From: Nitrosopumilus sp. UBA526
Lineage (GTDB): Archaea; Thermoproteota; Nitrososphaeria; Nitrososphaerales; Nitrosopumilaceae
Reading direction: 5' to 3'
Assembly (NCBI GenBank): GCA_002506665.1
Contig: DAXZ01000036.1
Coordinates: forward strand, 13,199-18,290
Length of the DNA: 5,092 bases
The translations under genes were made by a program, and so were the position numbers. Below, in pieces: positions 1 through 4,914 of the stretch. The notes beneath the pieces are model-generated. The model saw nothing but the letters and a program-made list of their open reading frames with translations. It ran no database searches and had not been told where the DNA came from. Each line of letters begins with the position of its first letter. Within the stretch, counting starts at the first letter, position 1.

Positions 1-1533
1 AGTGTCGAGTTTGACTGGGGTACAGTCAACATGGTCTGGGGCCTTCAGGAGAATGGCGAAAAAAATGTATCGGTGGTCAACTGCAATCCAGAGACTGTCT
101 CAACTGACTATGACATTTGTGCAAGGCTGTACTTTGAAGAGTTGACCCAAGAGAGAATTCTAGACATTACAGAGTTTGAAGACTCGAAAGGAATCATTAC
201 CTGTGTTGGTGGACAGACTGCAAATAATCTGACACTGGGTCTTGCGCGACACGGCGTAAACATTCTTGGAACAAGTGCAGAGGATGTGGACAGGGCAGAG
301 GACCGCTCAAAGTTTAGTGCCGAGCTTGACAAGCTGCATATTCAGCAGCCCCGATGGCAGGCATTCTCAAAGATGAATGAGGCAAAGACATTTGCCCAGC
401 AAGTAGAGTTTCCTGTAATTGTAAGGCCATCATATGTTTTATCAGGTGCCGCCATGAAGGTTGTCTGGTCTCAGGGTGAGCTAAAGACATATCTCAAAGA
501 AGCAACAGACATGTCCCCTGACCATCCGGTAGTTATCTCCAAATTCATGCTAAACTCCCTTGAAGTAGATGTTGACGGCGTCAGTGATGGCAAGCAGGTT
601 ATAATTGGTGCAATAGTTGAGCATATTGACAGTGCGGGGGTTCACTCGGGGGATGCCATGATGGTGATTCCGCCCTGGCGTCTAAGTAATAAAATAATTG
701 AGACAATAAATGAATATACAAAAAAGATTGCGTTGACATTTAACATCAGGGGGCCGTTTAACTTGCAGTTTTTAGTACATGATGATCATCTCTATGTCAT
801 AGAACTAAATATCAGGGCATCTCGTTCCATGCCGTTTGTATCAAAGCTGGTCAAGACAAACCTCATCTCCCTTGCATCAAAGGCAATTTTGGGCAAGCCA
901 TTACCCAAGATACCTGAGAATAAATGGCAAAAGATTCACAACTATGGAATCAAGGTTCCACAGTTTTCATTTATGCAGCTAGAAGGGGCCGACATTGCAC
1001 TAGGCGTTGAGATGCAGTCAACTGGGGAGGCGGCATGTTTTGGAAACAGTTTCTATGATGCACTATCAAAGGGATTAACATCCGTAGGGTATAACCTGCC
1101 TGACAGAGGTTCTGCACTTGTAACTGTCGGGGGAGCTCAGAACAAGGCAAAGCTTGTTGCAACTATTGCTAAACTAAAGCATCTAGGATTTGATATTTTA
1201 GCAACAGAGCATACTGCAGAGTTCTTTGAAGAAAAGATTGGCAAAGTCAAAATAGTTCACAAGATCTCAGAGCCTGAAAGAAAGCCAAATATTTCGGATC
1301 TGCTCTATGAGAGAAAGATTGACTTTATCATAAATATTCCAAGTACGTCTACACTGGAAAAGTATGTAGGGATGCTTGATGATGAATATCAGATCAGACG
1401 AAAGTCACTAGAGCTTGGGATTCCTGTGCTTACCACCATAGAGCTTGCAGATTCGTTTGTCAAGACACTAGAATGGTTGCGAGATAACAAGACCACAAAG
1501 GATCCAATTGAGCCGTATGACAAGTATGAATGA
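1..1533 (+). CDS. carB: Carbamoyl-phosphate synthase large subunit, C-terminal half (5' end outside window)
   Basis: CarB makes carbamoyl phosphate from bicarbonate, ammonia (from glutamine via CarA) and two ATP, feeding pyrimidine and arginine synthesis in the cytoplasm. The frame is open from base 1, so the first internal ATG at 31 is not the start. The 510 residues seen correspond to roughly E. coli CarB 574 onward: the second ATP-grasp (carbamate kinase) half plus the C-terminal allosteric domain. Visible are the NCNPETVSTDYD motif (residues 27-38), RPSYVLSGAAM (142-152), GPFNLQ (251-256) and the metal ligands Q256, E268 and N270, spaced as Q829/E841/N843 of E. coli. The MGS-like regulatory domain spans about 369-510, with T402, T405, K421 and N445 near the known effector-contact positions. 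Several signature stretches read more like eukaryotic CAD/CPS1 than E. coli. The gene is intact to its TGA stop and ends 2 bases from a convergent gene. The N-terminal half and promoter are not in view. Confidence 0.97.
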   Translation, partial: SVEFDWGTVNMVWGLQENGEKNVSVVNCNPETVSTDYDICARLYFEELTQERILDITEFEDSKGIITCVGGQTANNLTLGLARHGVNILGTSAEDVDRAEDRSKFSAELDKLHIQQPRWQAFSKMNEAKTFAQQVEFPVIVRPSYVLSGAAMKVVWSQGELKTYLKEATDMSPDHPVVISKFMLNSLEVDVDGVSDGKQVIIGAIVEHIDSAGVHSGDAMMVIPPWRLSNKIIETINEYTKKIALTFNIRGPFNLQFLVHDDHLYVIELNIRASRSMPFVSKLVKTNLISLASKAILGKPLPKIPENKWQKIHNYGIKVPQFSFMQLEGADIALGVEMQSTGEAACFGNSFYDALSKGLTSVGYNLPDRGSALVTVGGAQNKAKLVATIAKLKHLGFDILATEHTAEFFEEKIGKVKIVHKISEPERKPNISDLLYERKIDFIINIPSTSTLEKYVGMLDDEYQIRRKSLELGIPVLTTIELADSFVKTLEWLRDNKTTKDPIEPYDKYE

Positions 1534-1535
1534 AA

Positions 1536-2285
1536 CTAGATCACCTGTCTAATGTTTGATTCGTTTCCAATAATGGCGCCATCAAGTGTGATTATTTTTG
1601 CATCTGAGATATCTTTGATCTTGTTAATGATAGGAGAGATTGACTTTGTGTAATGTCTCTTGTGGGTTGTGTAGAGATACTTGTTAAAGGATGGAACTAT
1701 GGTTATTTCAATGGTTCCGGTCTGGTCTGGAAAGATGTTCTTTTTTTCTGTTTTTAACAAAACCCATACTCTTTGGCCATTGATTATAGAATCTTTTTGA
1801 AAGAATACCGGATGGAGATGGCCCATTATTATCTTATCCACATAGCCAAAGTTTTTTGGTGGCATGGTGTGGCCATGTGTCAAAAGAACATTCTCCTCAA
1901 TCATTCCCACAGAGCTTATCATTGTAATGTTGCCTGGTGTCAGTCTCTGAATATTTGCATCATGGTTTCCAGGAACTAGTGTTACGTCACATTTTTCACT
2001 TATTTTTTTGAAAAACAGTGGAACATCCTCCCATTCGTACTTTGAGATACTCTTGATAGTTGACTTTACATCACCTAGCAGGACTATGGAATCAGGTTTT
2101 TCAGAGTCAATTATCTCAGCTAGTTCCCGGATAGATTCTCCCGTAGTTGAATTCTTGCCTATAAAGATCTCATTTGTTGCCATGCTACTTTCAAATCCTA
2201 TGTGAATATCAGTGACTATGAGACTCTTTGTTTTACCCTCTAGTATCAGGGCAGGCTTTGAGGGAACCATTCTAATTTGTAACAT
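1536..2285 (-). CDS. COG1407/MJ0037-type calcineurin-like metallophosphoesterase
   Basis: Predicted cytoplasmic two-metal phosphoesterase of 249 residues, a usual length for this archaeal family, which is often discussed with DNA repair nucleases; its true substrate is not established. The complete metal-binding set is visible: DIH (D26, H28), GD (D72), GNHD (N107, H108, D109), HGH (H137, H139) and GHLH (H156, H158). This suggests an active enzyme. A basic and hydrophobic C-terminal part (about 170-249) follows and is typical of the MJ0037 group. There is no signal peptide. I place the start at the ATG at 2283-2285: a TTG lies just before it, but the TATA-like box at 2305-2314 fits the ATG. 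A later ATG at 2268-2270 is also possible. The gene converges on carB with a 2-base gap and is divergent from the SWIM gene across 34 bases, so a shared role in nucleic-acid processing is possible but only inferred. Confidence 0.9.
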   Translation of the reverse strand: MLQIRMVPSKPALILEGKTKSLIVTDIHIGFESSMATNEIFIGKNSTTGESIRELAEIIDSEKPDSIVLLGDVKSTIKSISKYEWEDVPLFFKKISEKCDVTLVPGNHDANIQRLTPGNITMISSVGMIEENVLLTHGHTMPPKNFGYVDKIIMGHLHPVFFQKDSIINGQRVWVLLKTEKKNIFPDQTGTIEITIVPSFNKYLYTTHKRHYTKSISPIINKIKDISDAKIITLDGAIIGNESNIRQVI

Positions 2286-2289
2286 CAAA

Positions 2290-2298
2290 GTTATACTG
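2290..2298 (+). promoter_or_regulatory. TATA-like box for the SWIM gene
   Basis: Reads GTTATACTG, 22-30 bases upstream of the ATG at 2320. There is no Shine-Dalgarno site, so a leaderless mRNA is likely. The box lies only 5-13 bases upstream of the divergent phosphoesterase start, so initiation complexes on the two strands would probably interfere with one another. Confidence 0.5.
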
Positions 2299-2304
2299 TA
2301 GATA

Positions 2305-2314
2305 TATCATTAAA
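2305..2314 (-). promoter_or_regulatory. TATA-like box for the metallophosphoesterase gene
   Basis: On the minus strand this reads TTTAATGATA, 20-29 bases upstream of the ATG at 2285, the spacing expected for an archaeal leaderless transcript. No ribosome binding site precedes the ATG. It lies inside the 34-bp spacer shared with the SWIM gene. Confidence 0.5.
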
Positions 2315-2319
2315 CCGTT

Positions 2320-2616
2320 ATGAACAAGGACAAAATTCAGTCAATAGTATCAGAAGGAAGGGTTAAACTGCATATTTTTGAGCCTACACAGAGAAAGATT
2401 TGGACTGTGGTTGGAAAGGCAGGAGAGCACTGGATTGATCCAGATAGTAACTATTGTTCATGTCCTGGATTTTATTTTGGCAAGATAAACGGCAGAGGTA
2501 CGTGCTATCATCTCGAGTCAGCACAGGTTGCCAGAGACACAGATAGTGTAGAAAAAATAGTTTTTTCTGATGACGAGTTTCCAGCATTTCTTGCAGGACT
2601 AGTATCTGATTTATAG
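2320..2616 (+). CDS. Small stand-alone SWIM zinc-finger protein
   Basis: A 98-residue soluble protein that is little more than one SWIM domain. The zinc ligands fit the SWIM pattern CxC-x(n)-CxH: C46 and C48, then C62 and H64 after a 13-residue spacer, with CSCPGF before and CYHLESA after. A beta-rich segment (about 14-40, with RKIWTVVGKAGEHW) precedes the zinc site, and an acidic tail containing DDEFPAFLAGL closes the protein. SWIM domains are known in DNA- or protein-binding settings, including eukaryotic Shu2/SWS1 recombination mediators and small archaeal relatives associated with RadA paralogues. A role in recombination or repair is therefore plausible but not shown. The alanine after the CxH sits at the fourth position after the histidine (HLESA) rather than the third, where I recall it in Shu2/SWS1. 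It shares a divergent promoter with the metallophosphoesterase. Confidence 0.88.
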   Translation: MNKDKIQSIVSEGRVKLHIFEPTQRKIWTVVGKAGEHWIDPDSNYCSCPGFYFGKINGRGTCYHLESAQVARDTDSVEKIVFSDDEFPAFLAGLVSDL

Positions 2617-2630
2617 AACCTGTCGAATAT

Positions 2631-2639
2631 GTTAATAAC
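2631..2639 (+). promoter_or_regulatory. TATA-like box for the 83-residue orphan gene
   Basis: Reads GTTAATAAC, 21-29 bases upstream of the ATG at 2660. Its presence in the 43-base gap after the SWIM stop suggests this gene has its own promoter rather than depending only on readthrough. Confidence 0.4.
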
Positions 2640-2659
2640 AAGAGCGCATTTACAAAGAT

Positions 2660-2911
2660 ATGGATGATGATAGACAGAATCAGGAGATAGAAAAGATTGC
2701 AAACCTCATGGTTCATGATGATCTCTCACCGGATGAACAAGACATTGCAAAACTAGAGAAATACAAGAATCAGATCAAAAAAGACTGTGGCCTTGATGAT
2801 GAAAAGGCAATGAAGATGGTCTATGAGACACTGCTTTATAGAAAATTAAAAAATTCTGATTCGGGAGATGTTTTAGAAAAAGGAAACGAGTTTGGAGCCG
2901 GATTCAGCTAA
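2660..2911 (+). CDS. Conserved-looking acidic helical protein of unknown function
   Basis: I do not recognise a named family. The 83-residue product is highly charged, with no cysteine pairs, signal peptide or membrane segment; its single cysteine is C43. It starts with an acidic stretch (MDDDRQNQEIEKIANLM). A predicted mostly helical body follows (about 5-63, with a charged middle around DEQDIAKLEKYKNQIKKDCGLDDEKAMKMVYETLLYR broken by DCG at 42-44), then a flexible Gly/Asp-rich tail ending GAGFS. Evidence that it is real: a TATA-like box at the right distance, an ATG start, tight packing between neighbours, and composition like nearby genes. It ends 6 bases from the stop of the convergent 99-residue gene. 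It might be a small adaptor or protein-binding factor, but nothing in the sequence settles that. Confidence 0.7.
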   Translation: MDDDRQNQEIEKIANLMVHDDLSPDEQDIAKLEKYKNQIKKDCGLDDEKAMKMVYETLLYRKLKNSDSGDVLEKGNEFGAGFS

Positions 2912-2917
2912 AGGTAT

Positions 2918-3217
2918 TCACACCAAAGGTATGCTATCTATATCGTCTTTTGAGACTCCTTTCCAGAGACCAATCATGCCTTCAGGTTCAACGTCTTGGA
3001 TTTTGGTGATTTGTTGAATCTTTATGTGATCCGGGTTTGGAGGCATCCATAACATTGCCATATAGTCACCTACGGCGCCGACTTTGGTTGGCAATGCCAT
3101 GATGATTCGGTCTTTTGCAAATCCCTTTGCTACTAACGCATCTGTTGCTTTCTCTTTGAGGTCCATCTTTCCATGTAGGAACAAATAGACATCTTTCTGA
3201 GTGTCAATTTCTGCCAT
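2918..3217 (-). CDS. Conserved-looking 99-residue protein of unknown function
   Basis: Product not recognised. It is a soluble protein of 99 residues without a signal peptide, metal-binding cluster or transmembrane helix. The pattern of segments suggests a small alpha/beta fold: strand (9-15, DVYLFLH), helix (20-32), strand (37-42, RIIMALP), a glycine-containing turn (TKVGAVGDY), strand (52-58, YMAMLWM), helix (62-72, DHIKIQQITKI), then a final strand near 81-86. That order resembles a ferredoxin-like or Lrp/AsnC-ligand-domain-like fold, but this is a guess from pattern only. The ATG at 3215-3217 is the natural start and is preceded by an AT-rich box. It is divergent from atpF across 90 bases and convergent with the 83-residue orphan gene. 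Confidence 0.75.
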   Translation of the reverse strand: MAEIDTQKDVYLFLHGKMDLKEKATDALVAKGFAKDRIIMALPTKVGAVGDYMAMLWMPPNPDHIKIQQITKIQDVEPEGMIGLWKGVSKDDIDSIPLV

Positions 3218-3231
3218 GAACCTGCTTGGTA

Positions 3232-3245
3232 TTTTAAGCTAAATC
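3232..3245 (-). promoter_or_regulatory. Possible TATA-like region for the 99-residue orphan gene
   Basis: The minus strand reads GATTTAGCTTAAAA, 15-28 bases upstream of the ATG at 3217. The position suits a near-leaderless transcript, but the match is weaker than for the other boxes and the exact core is unclear. Confidence 0.33.
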
Positions 3246-3277
3246 AACCTTTCCCGATCCAATGACTTCAAAAAGGG

Positions 3278-3286
3278 TTTAAATTA
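3278..3286 (+). promoter_or_regulatory. TATA-like box for atpF
   Basis: Reads TTTAAATTA, 22-30 bases upstream of the GTG at 3308, and is among the best TATA matches in the window. It supports GTG as the true, leaderless start. The Met-Lys-Ile-Val N-terminus expected of subunit F begins exactly there. Confidence 0.55.
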
Positions 3287-3307
3287 GAACCGGCAAGATT
3301 CTCAACT

Positions 3308-3601
3308 GTGAAGATCGTCACAGTTGGCAACAGATCCTTTGTAACTAGTTTCCAGCTGGCAGGCATTCCAGGAAAGATTTCCAAAGACCCACAAAATGCA
3401 CTAAAGGAGATAAAGACACTGACAGGTGACTCTGATGTGGGGCTTATACTAGTCAGTGATGATATTACAGAGTCCATAGATGACGAGCTGACAGCACTAC
3501 GGGCGGAAAAGTCTACACTGGTGTTTGCATTGCCGGCGGCCGGCAGTAAGAAAGTCGATGTAGATTACAGGGTAATGCTAAAAAAGATTCTTGGCGTATA
3601 A
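3308..3601 (+). CDS. atpF: A-type ATP synthase subunit F
   Basis: Subunit F of the archaeal A1Ao ATP synthase, a small central-stalk protein that binds subunit D and rotates with it inside the A3B3 head on the cytoplasmic face of the membrane. The 97-residue length fits the family (about 100). Visible features are the N-terminal strand and glycine (MKIVTVGNRSFVTSFQLAGI, 1-20), the second core strand followed by an acidic helix (VGLILVSDDITESI, 44-57), the strand LVFALP (71-76), and the C-terminal helix YRVMLKKILGV (87-97) matching the family's terminal 'aIGv'-like helix. The start is GTG. No other ATP synthase genes flank it: the neighbours are an orphan on the opposite strand and a dehydrogenase. 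In many archaea this gene sits within the atp operon, so here it seems detached. A TATA-like box of its own supports independent expression. Confidence 0.85.
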   Translation: MKIVTVGNRSFVTSFQLAGIPGKISKDPQNALKEIKTLTGDSDVGLILVSDDITESIDDELTALRAEKSTLVFALPAAGSKKVDVDYRVMLKKILGV

Positions 3602-3604
3602 TCT

Positions 3605-3614
3605 ACTTATAATC
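3605..3614 (+). promoter_or_regulatory. TATA-like box for the dehydrogenase gene
   Basis: Reads ACTTATAATC, 20-29 bases upstream of the ATG at 3634. It begins 4 bases after the atpF stop codon. The dehydrogenase can therefore be transcribed separately although the two genes are only 32 bases apart. No Shine-Dalgarno site is seen. Confidence 0.5.
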
Positions 3615-3633
3615 AGGCTTTTAATCTCACACC

Positions 3634-4662
3634 ATGAAGACGGCATTTGTCAAAGGGGCGTCTGTCATATCAGTTGATGAGACAGAACACCCAGAGTTAG
3701 AATCAGGGGATATCCTAGTGCAGATGCAAGCTTGTGGGATTTGTGGTTCTGACCTAGAAAAGGTCTTTGGCAAGTACGGCCAGCCATCAATGCGTTTGGG
3801 TCACGAACCGTCTGGAATAATTTTAGATGTTGGTTCTGATGTGATAGAATTTAAAAAAGGAGACAGAGTGTTTACCCATCATCATGTTCCCTGTTATGAC
3901 TGTTATCTTTGCAATCATGGAGACGAGACAATGTGTAAAAAGTATCATGAGACAAATCTTGCGCCCTGTGGTCTGTCAGAAAAATATGTTGTTCCCTCAT
4001 GGAATGTATCTCATGGCGGAGTATTAAAAATATCAGATTCACTTAGTTATGAAAGAGCTGCAATGATTGAGCCGCTGGCATGCTGCGTCAGGGCATGGTC
4101 AAAGTTTGGTTATCGCAAGGGTGACTCTGTTGCAGTTTTTGGCATAGGCCCCACAGGAATGATGCATGTAATGCTTGCACATACAAAAGAGTTCTCAAAG
4201 ATTTTCTGCCTTGATGTAAATGACTTTCGATTAGACTTTGCAAGAAAATTCAACATTACTAAGTCAATTTTATCCACAGATAGGAATAGAAAGCAAAAGA
4301 TTTTGGATGGTACTAGCAGTCTAGGCGTAGATGTGGCAATAGTTGCAACAAGCAGTCTTGAGGCCCTAGATGATGCAATAGATGTGGTGCGAAAGGGGGG
4401 TACCGTGATGATGTTTGGAGTACCCCCAAGTGGAGCAAAATTGAATTTGGATATGAGTAGAATTTATCAAAAGGAGATTACCCTAGTTACTAGTTATGCC
4501 GCATCAGATGCAGACACGAGAGAAGCGCTGCGCCTAATAGAATCCTCCCAGATAGATGTCAAGAGGCTAATCACCCACACATATACAATCTCAGAATCTC
4601 AAAAGGCATTTGAACACGCACGTAGTGGCAGAGATGCAATGAAGATAATCATTACAAGATAG
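3634..4662 (+). CDS. Zinc-dependent medium-chain alcohol/polyol dehydrogenase, substrate unknown
   Basis: Cytoplasmic NAD(P)-dependent oxidoreductase of the zinc-binding MDR family, 342 residues, full length. The N-terminal GroES-like domain carries the catalytic zinc set C37 (in CGICGSD), H57-E58 (GHE) and E146 (EPL). This E-type third ligand is the arrangement seen in sorbitol and threonine dehydrogenases rather than classical horse-liver ADH. A structural zinc site is complete: C87, C90, C93 and C101 (CxxCxxC-x7-C). The Rossmann domain has GxGPTG at 170-175, and an acidic residue, D194, at the end of the second strand, which favours NAD over NADP. A MDR-type C-terminal segment ends KIIITR. 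All catalytic residues are present, so an active enzyme is expected. The substrate could be a polyol, an amino-acid-type alcohol or a simple alcohol; sequence alone does not decide. It lies 32 bases after atpF but has its own TATA-like box, so a functional link to ATP synthase is doubtful. Confidence 0.93.
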   Translation: MKTAFVKGASVISVDETEHPELESGDILVQMQACGICGSDLEKVFGKYGQPSMRLGHEPSGIILDVGSDVIEFKKGDRVFTHHHVPCYDCYLCNHGDETMCKKYHETNLAPCGLSEKYVVPSWNVSHGGVLKISDSLSYERAAMIEPLACCVRAWSKFGYRKGDSVAVFGIGPTGMMHVMLAHTKEFSKIFCLDVNDFRLDFARKFNITKSILSTDRNRKQKILDGTSSLGVDVAIVATSSLEALDDAIDVVRKGGTVMMFGVPPSGAKLNLDMSRIYQKEITLVTSYAASDADTREALRLIESSQIDVKRLITHTYTISESQKAFEHARSGRDAMKIIITR

Positions 4663-4692
4663 TGGGGTAGGAATGAATTTGAGATTTAGATG

Positions 4693-4702
4693 TTTAATTA
4701 AA
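4693..4702. promoter_or_regulatory. Palindromic TATA-like element
   Basis: TTTAATTAAA is a perfect 10-base palindrome, 31 bases after the dehydrogenase stop. It resembles the TATA boxes used elsewhere in the window and could work on either strand. No protein start lies at the usual distance except a nine-codon frame at 4748, so any transcript would be a non-coding RNA or an extended leader. Confidence 0.25.
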
Positions 4703-4777
4703 ATCCAAATAATTTGAACATCAAAGTGTGATAAACTGCGTAAACTAATGAAGAACGGGTCTCCTAGGCCTTTGTGA

Positions 4778-4849
4778 CAAGTTATTGGATGGTACATGAT
4801 ACGAGTCTAGATCTTGTTTCATCATGTGAACTAATTCAAGTTATGATAC
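4778..4849. repeat. Short direct and inverted repeats in the spacer
   Basis: CAAGTTAT occurs at 4778-4785 and 4837-4844; ATGATAC occurs at 4796-4802 and 4843-4849. The right-hand copy joins both words into one 13-base unit, CAAGTTATGATAC. Between them, ACATGAT (4794-4800) and ATCATGT (4821-4827) form a perfect 7-base inverted repeat with a 20-base loop. Such an arrangement could be a regulator binding site, an RNA hairpin or chance in AT-rich DNA. Confidence 0.4.
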
Positions 4850-4884
4850 TGACTATTTTTCTAGCAGGTTTGCAAAAAAAAGAG

Positions 4885-4893
4885 ATTAATATT
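4885..4893 (+). promoter_or_regulatory. TATA-like box for the right-edge gene
   Basis: Reads ATTAATATT, 22-30 bases upstream of the ATG at 4915, and follows an A-rich stretch that could help as an upstream element. Its position is the main reason for preferring the start at 4915 over the in-frame ATGs at 4789 and 4843, neither of which has a box at this distance. Confidence 0.45.
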
Positions 4894-4914
4894 GGAAGCA
4901 GATATTCTCAATAT

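Larger units (their letters stand above)
4663..4914. other. Non-coding spacer with a possible short RNA
   Basis: About 250 bases between the dehydrogenase stop and the next predicted start. I find no convincing protein gene, tRNA or rRNA here. Contents: a palindromic TTTAATTAAA (4693-4702) that could be a TATA box, short direct repeats, a 7-bp inverted repeat, and a T-run (TATTTTT, 4854-4860) that could end an archaeal transcript. If the TATA box and T-run are real they would bound an RNA of roughly 135 bases (about 4724-4860). This is an inference. The reading frame of the downstream gene is open back to 4768, with possible upstream starts at GTG 4774, ATG 4789 and ATG 4843, so part of this spacer might instead be coding. 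Confidence 0.35.

Noticed and set aside
1740..1756. T-rich run on the plus strand (two T blocks) about 200 bases after the carB stop, a possible terminator for carB readthrough.
   Set aside because: It is fully explained by lysine, asparagine and phenylalanine codons of the phosphoesterase on the minus strand (KTEKKNIF), and it lies deep in that gene. Transcript mapping would be needed to claim a terminator.
1773..1979. Plus-strand open frame of 68 codons inside the phosphoesterase gene.
   Set aside because: Its product has no recognisable motif and it overlaps a gene whose metal-binding motifs are complete; there is no promoter-like box. It is a shadow frame.
2384..2716. Minus-strand open frame of 110 codons across the SWIM gene and the following promoter.
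   Set aside because: It lies opposite the CxC/CxH zinc-site gene, with low-complexity hydrophobic composition and no start signal. The SWIM frame is far better supported.
3530..3544. GC-rich block GCCGGCGGCCGGC that looks like a hairpin or a foreign patch.
   Set aside because: It encodes Ala, Pro and Gly residues of atpF (LPAAGS) in frame, is only about 13 bases, and does not form a long perfect palindrome.
4591..4797. Minus-strand open frame of 68 codons overlapping the 3' end of the dehydrogenase and the spacer.
   Set aside because: It overlaps a conserved coding region, has no TATA-like box at the right distance and shows no protein motif.
4663..4914. Possible tRNA gene in the longest spacer.
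   Set aside because: I could not find the paired arms or a T-loop (GTTCRAxxC-type) sequence in either strand.
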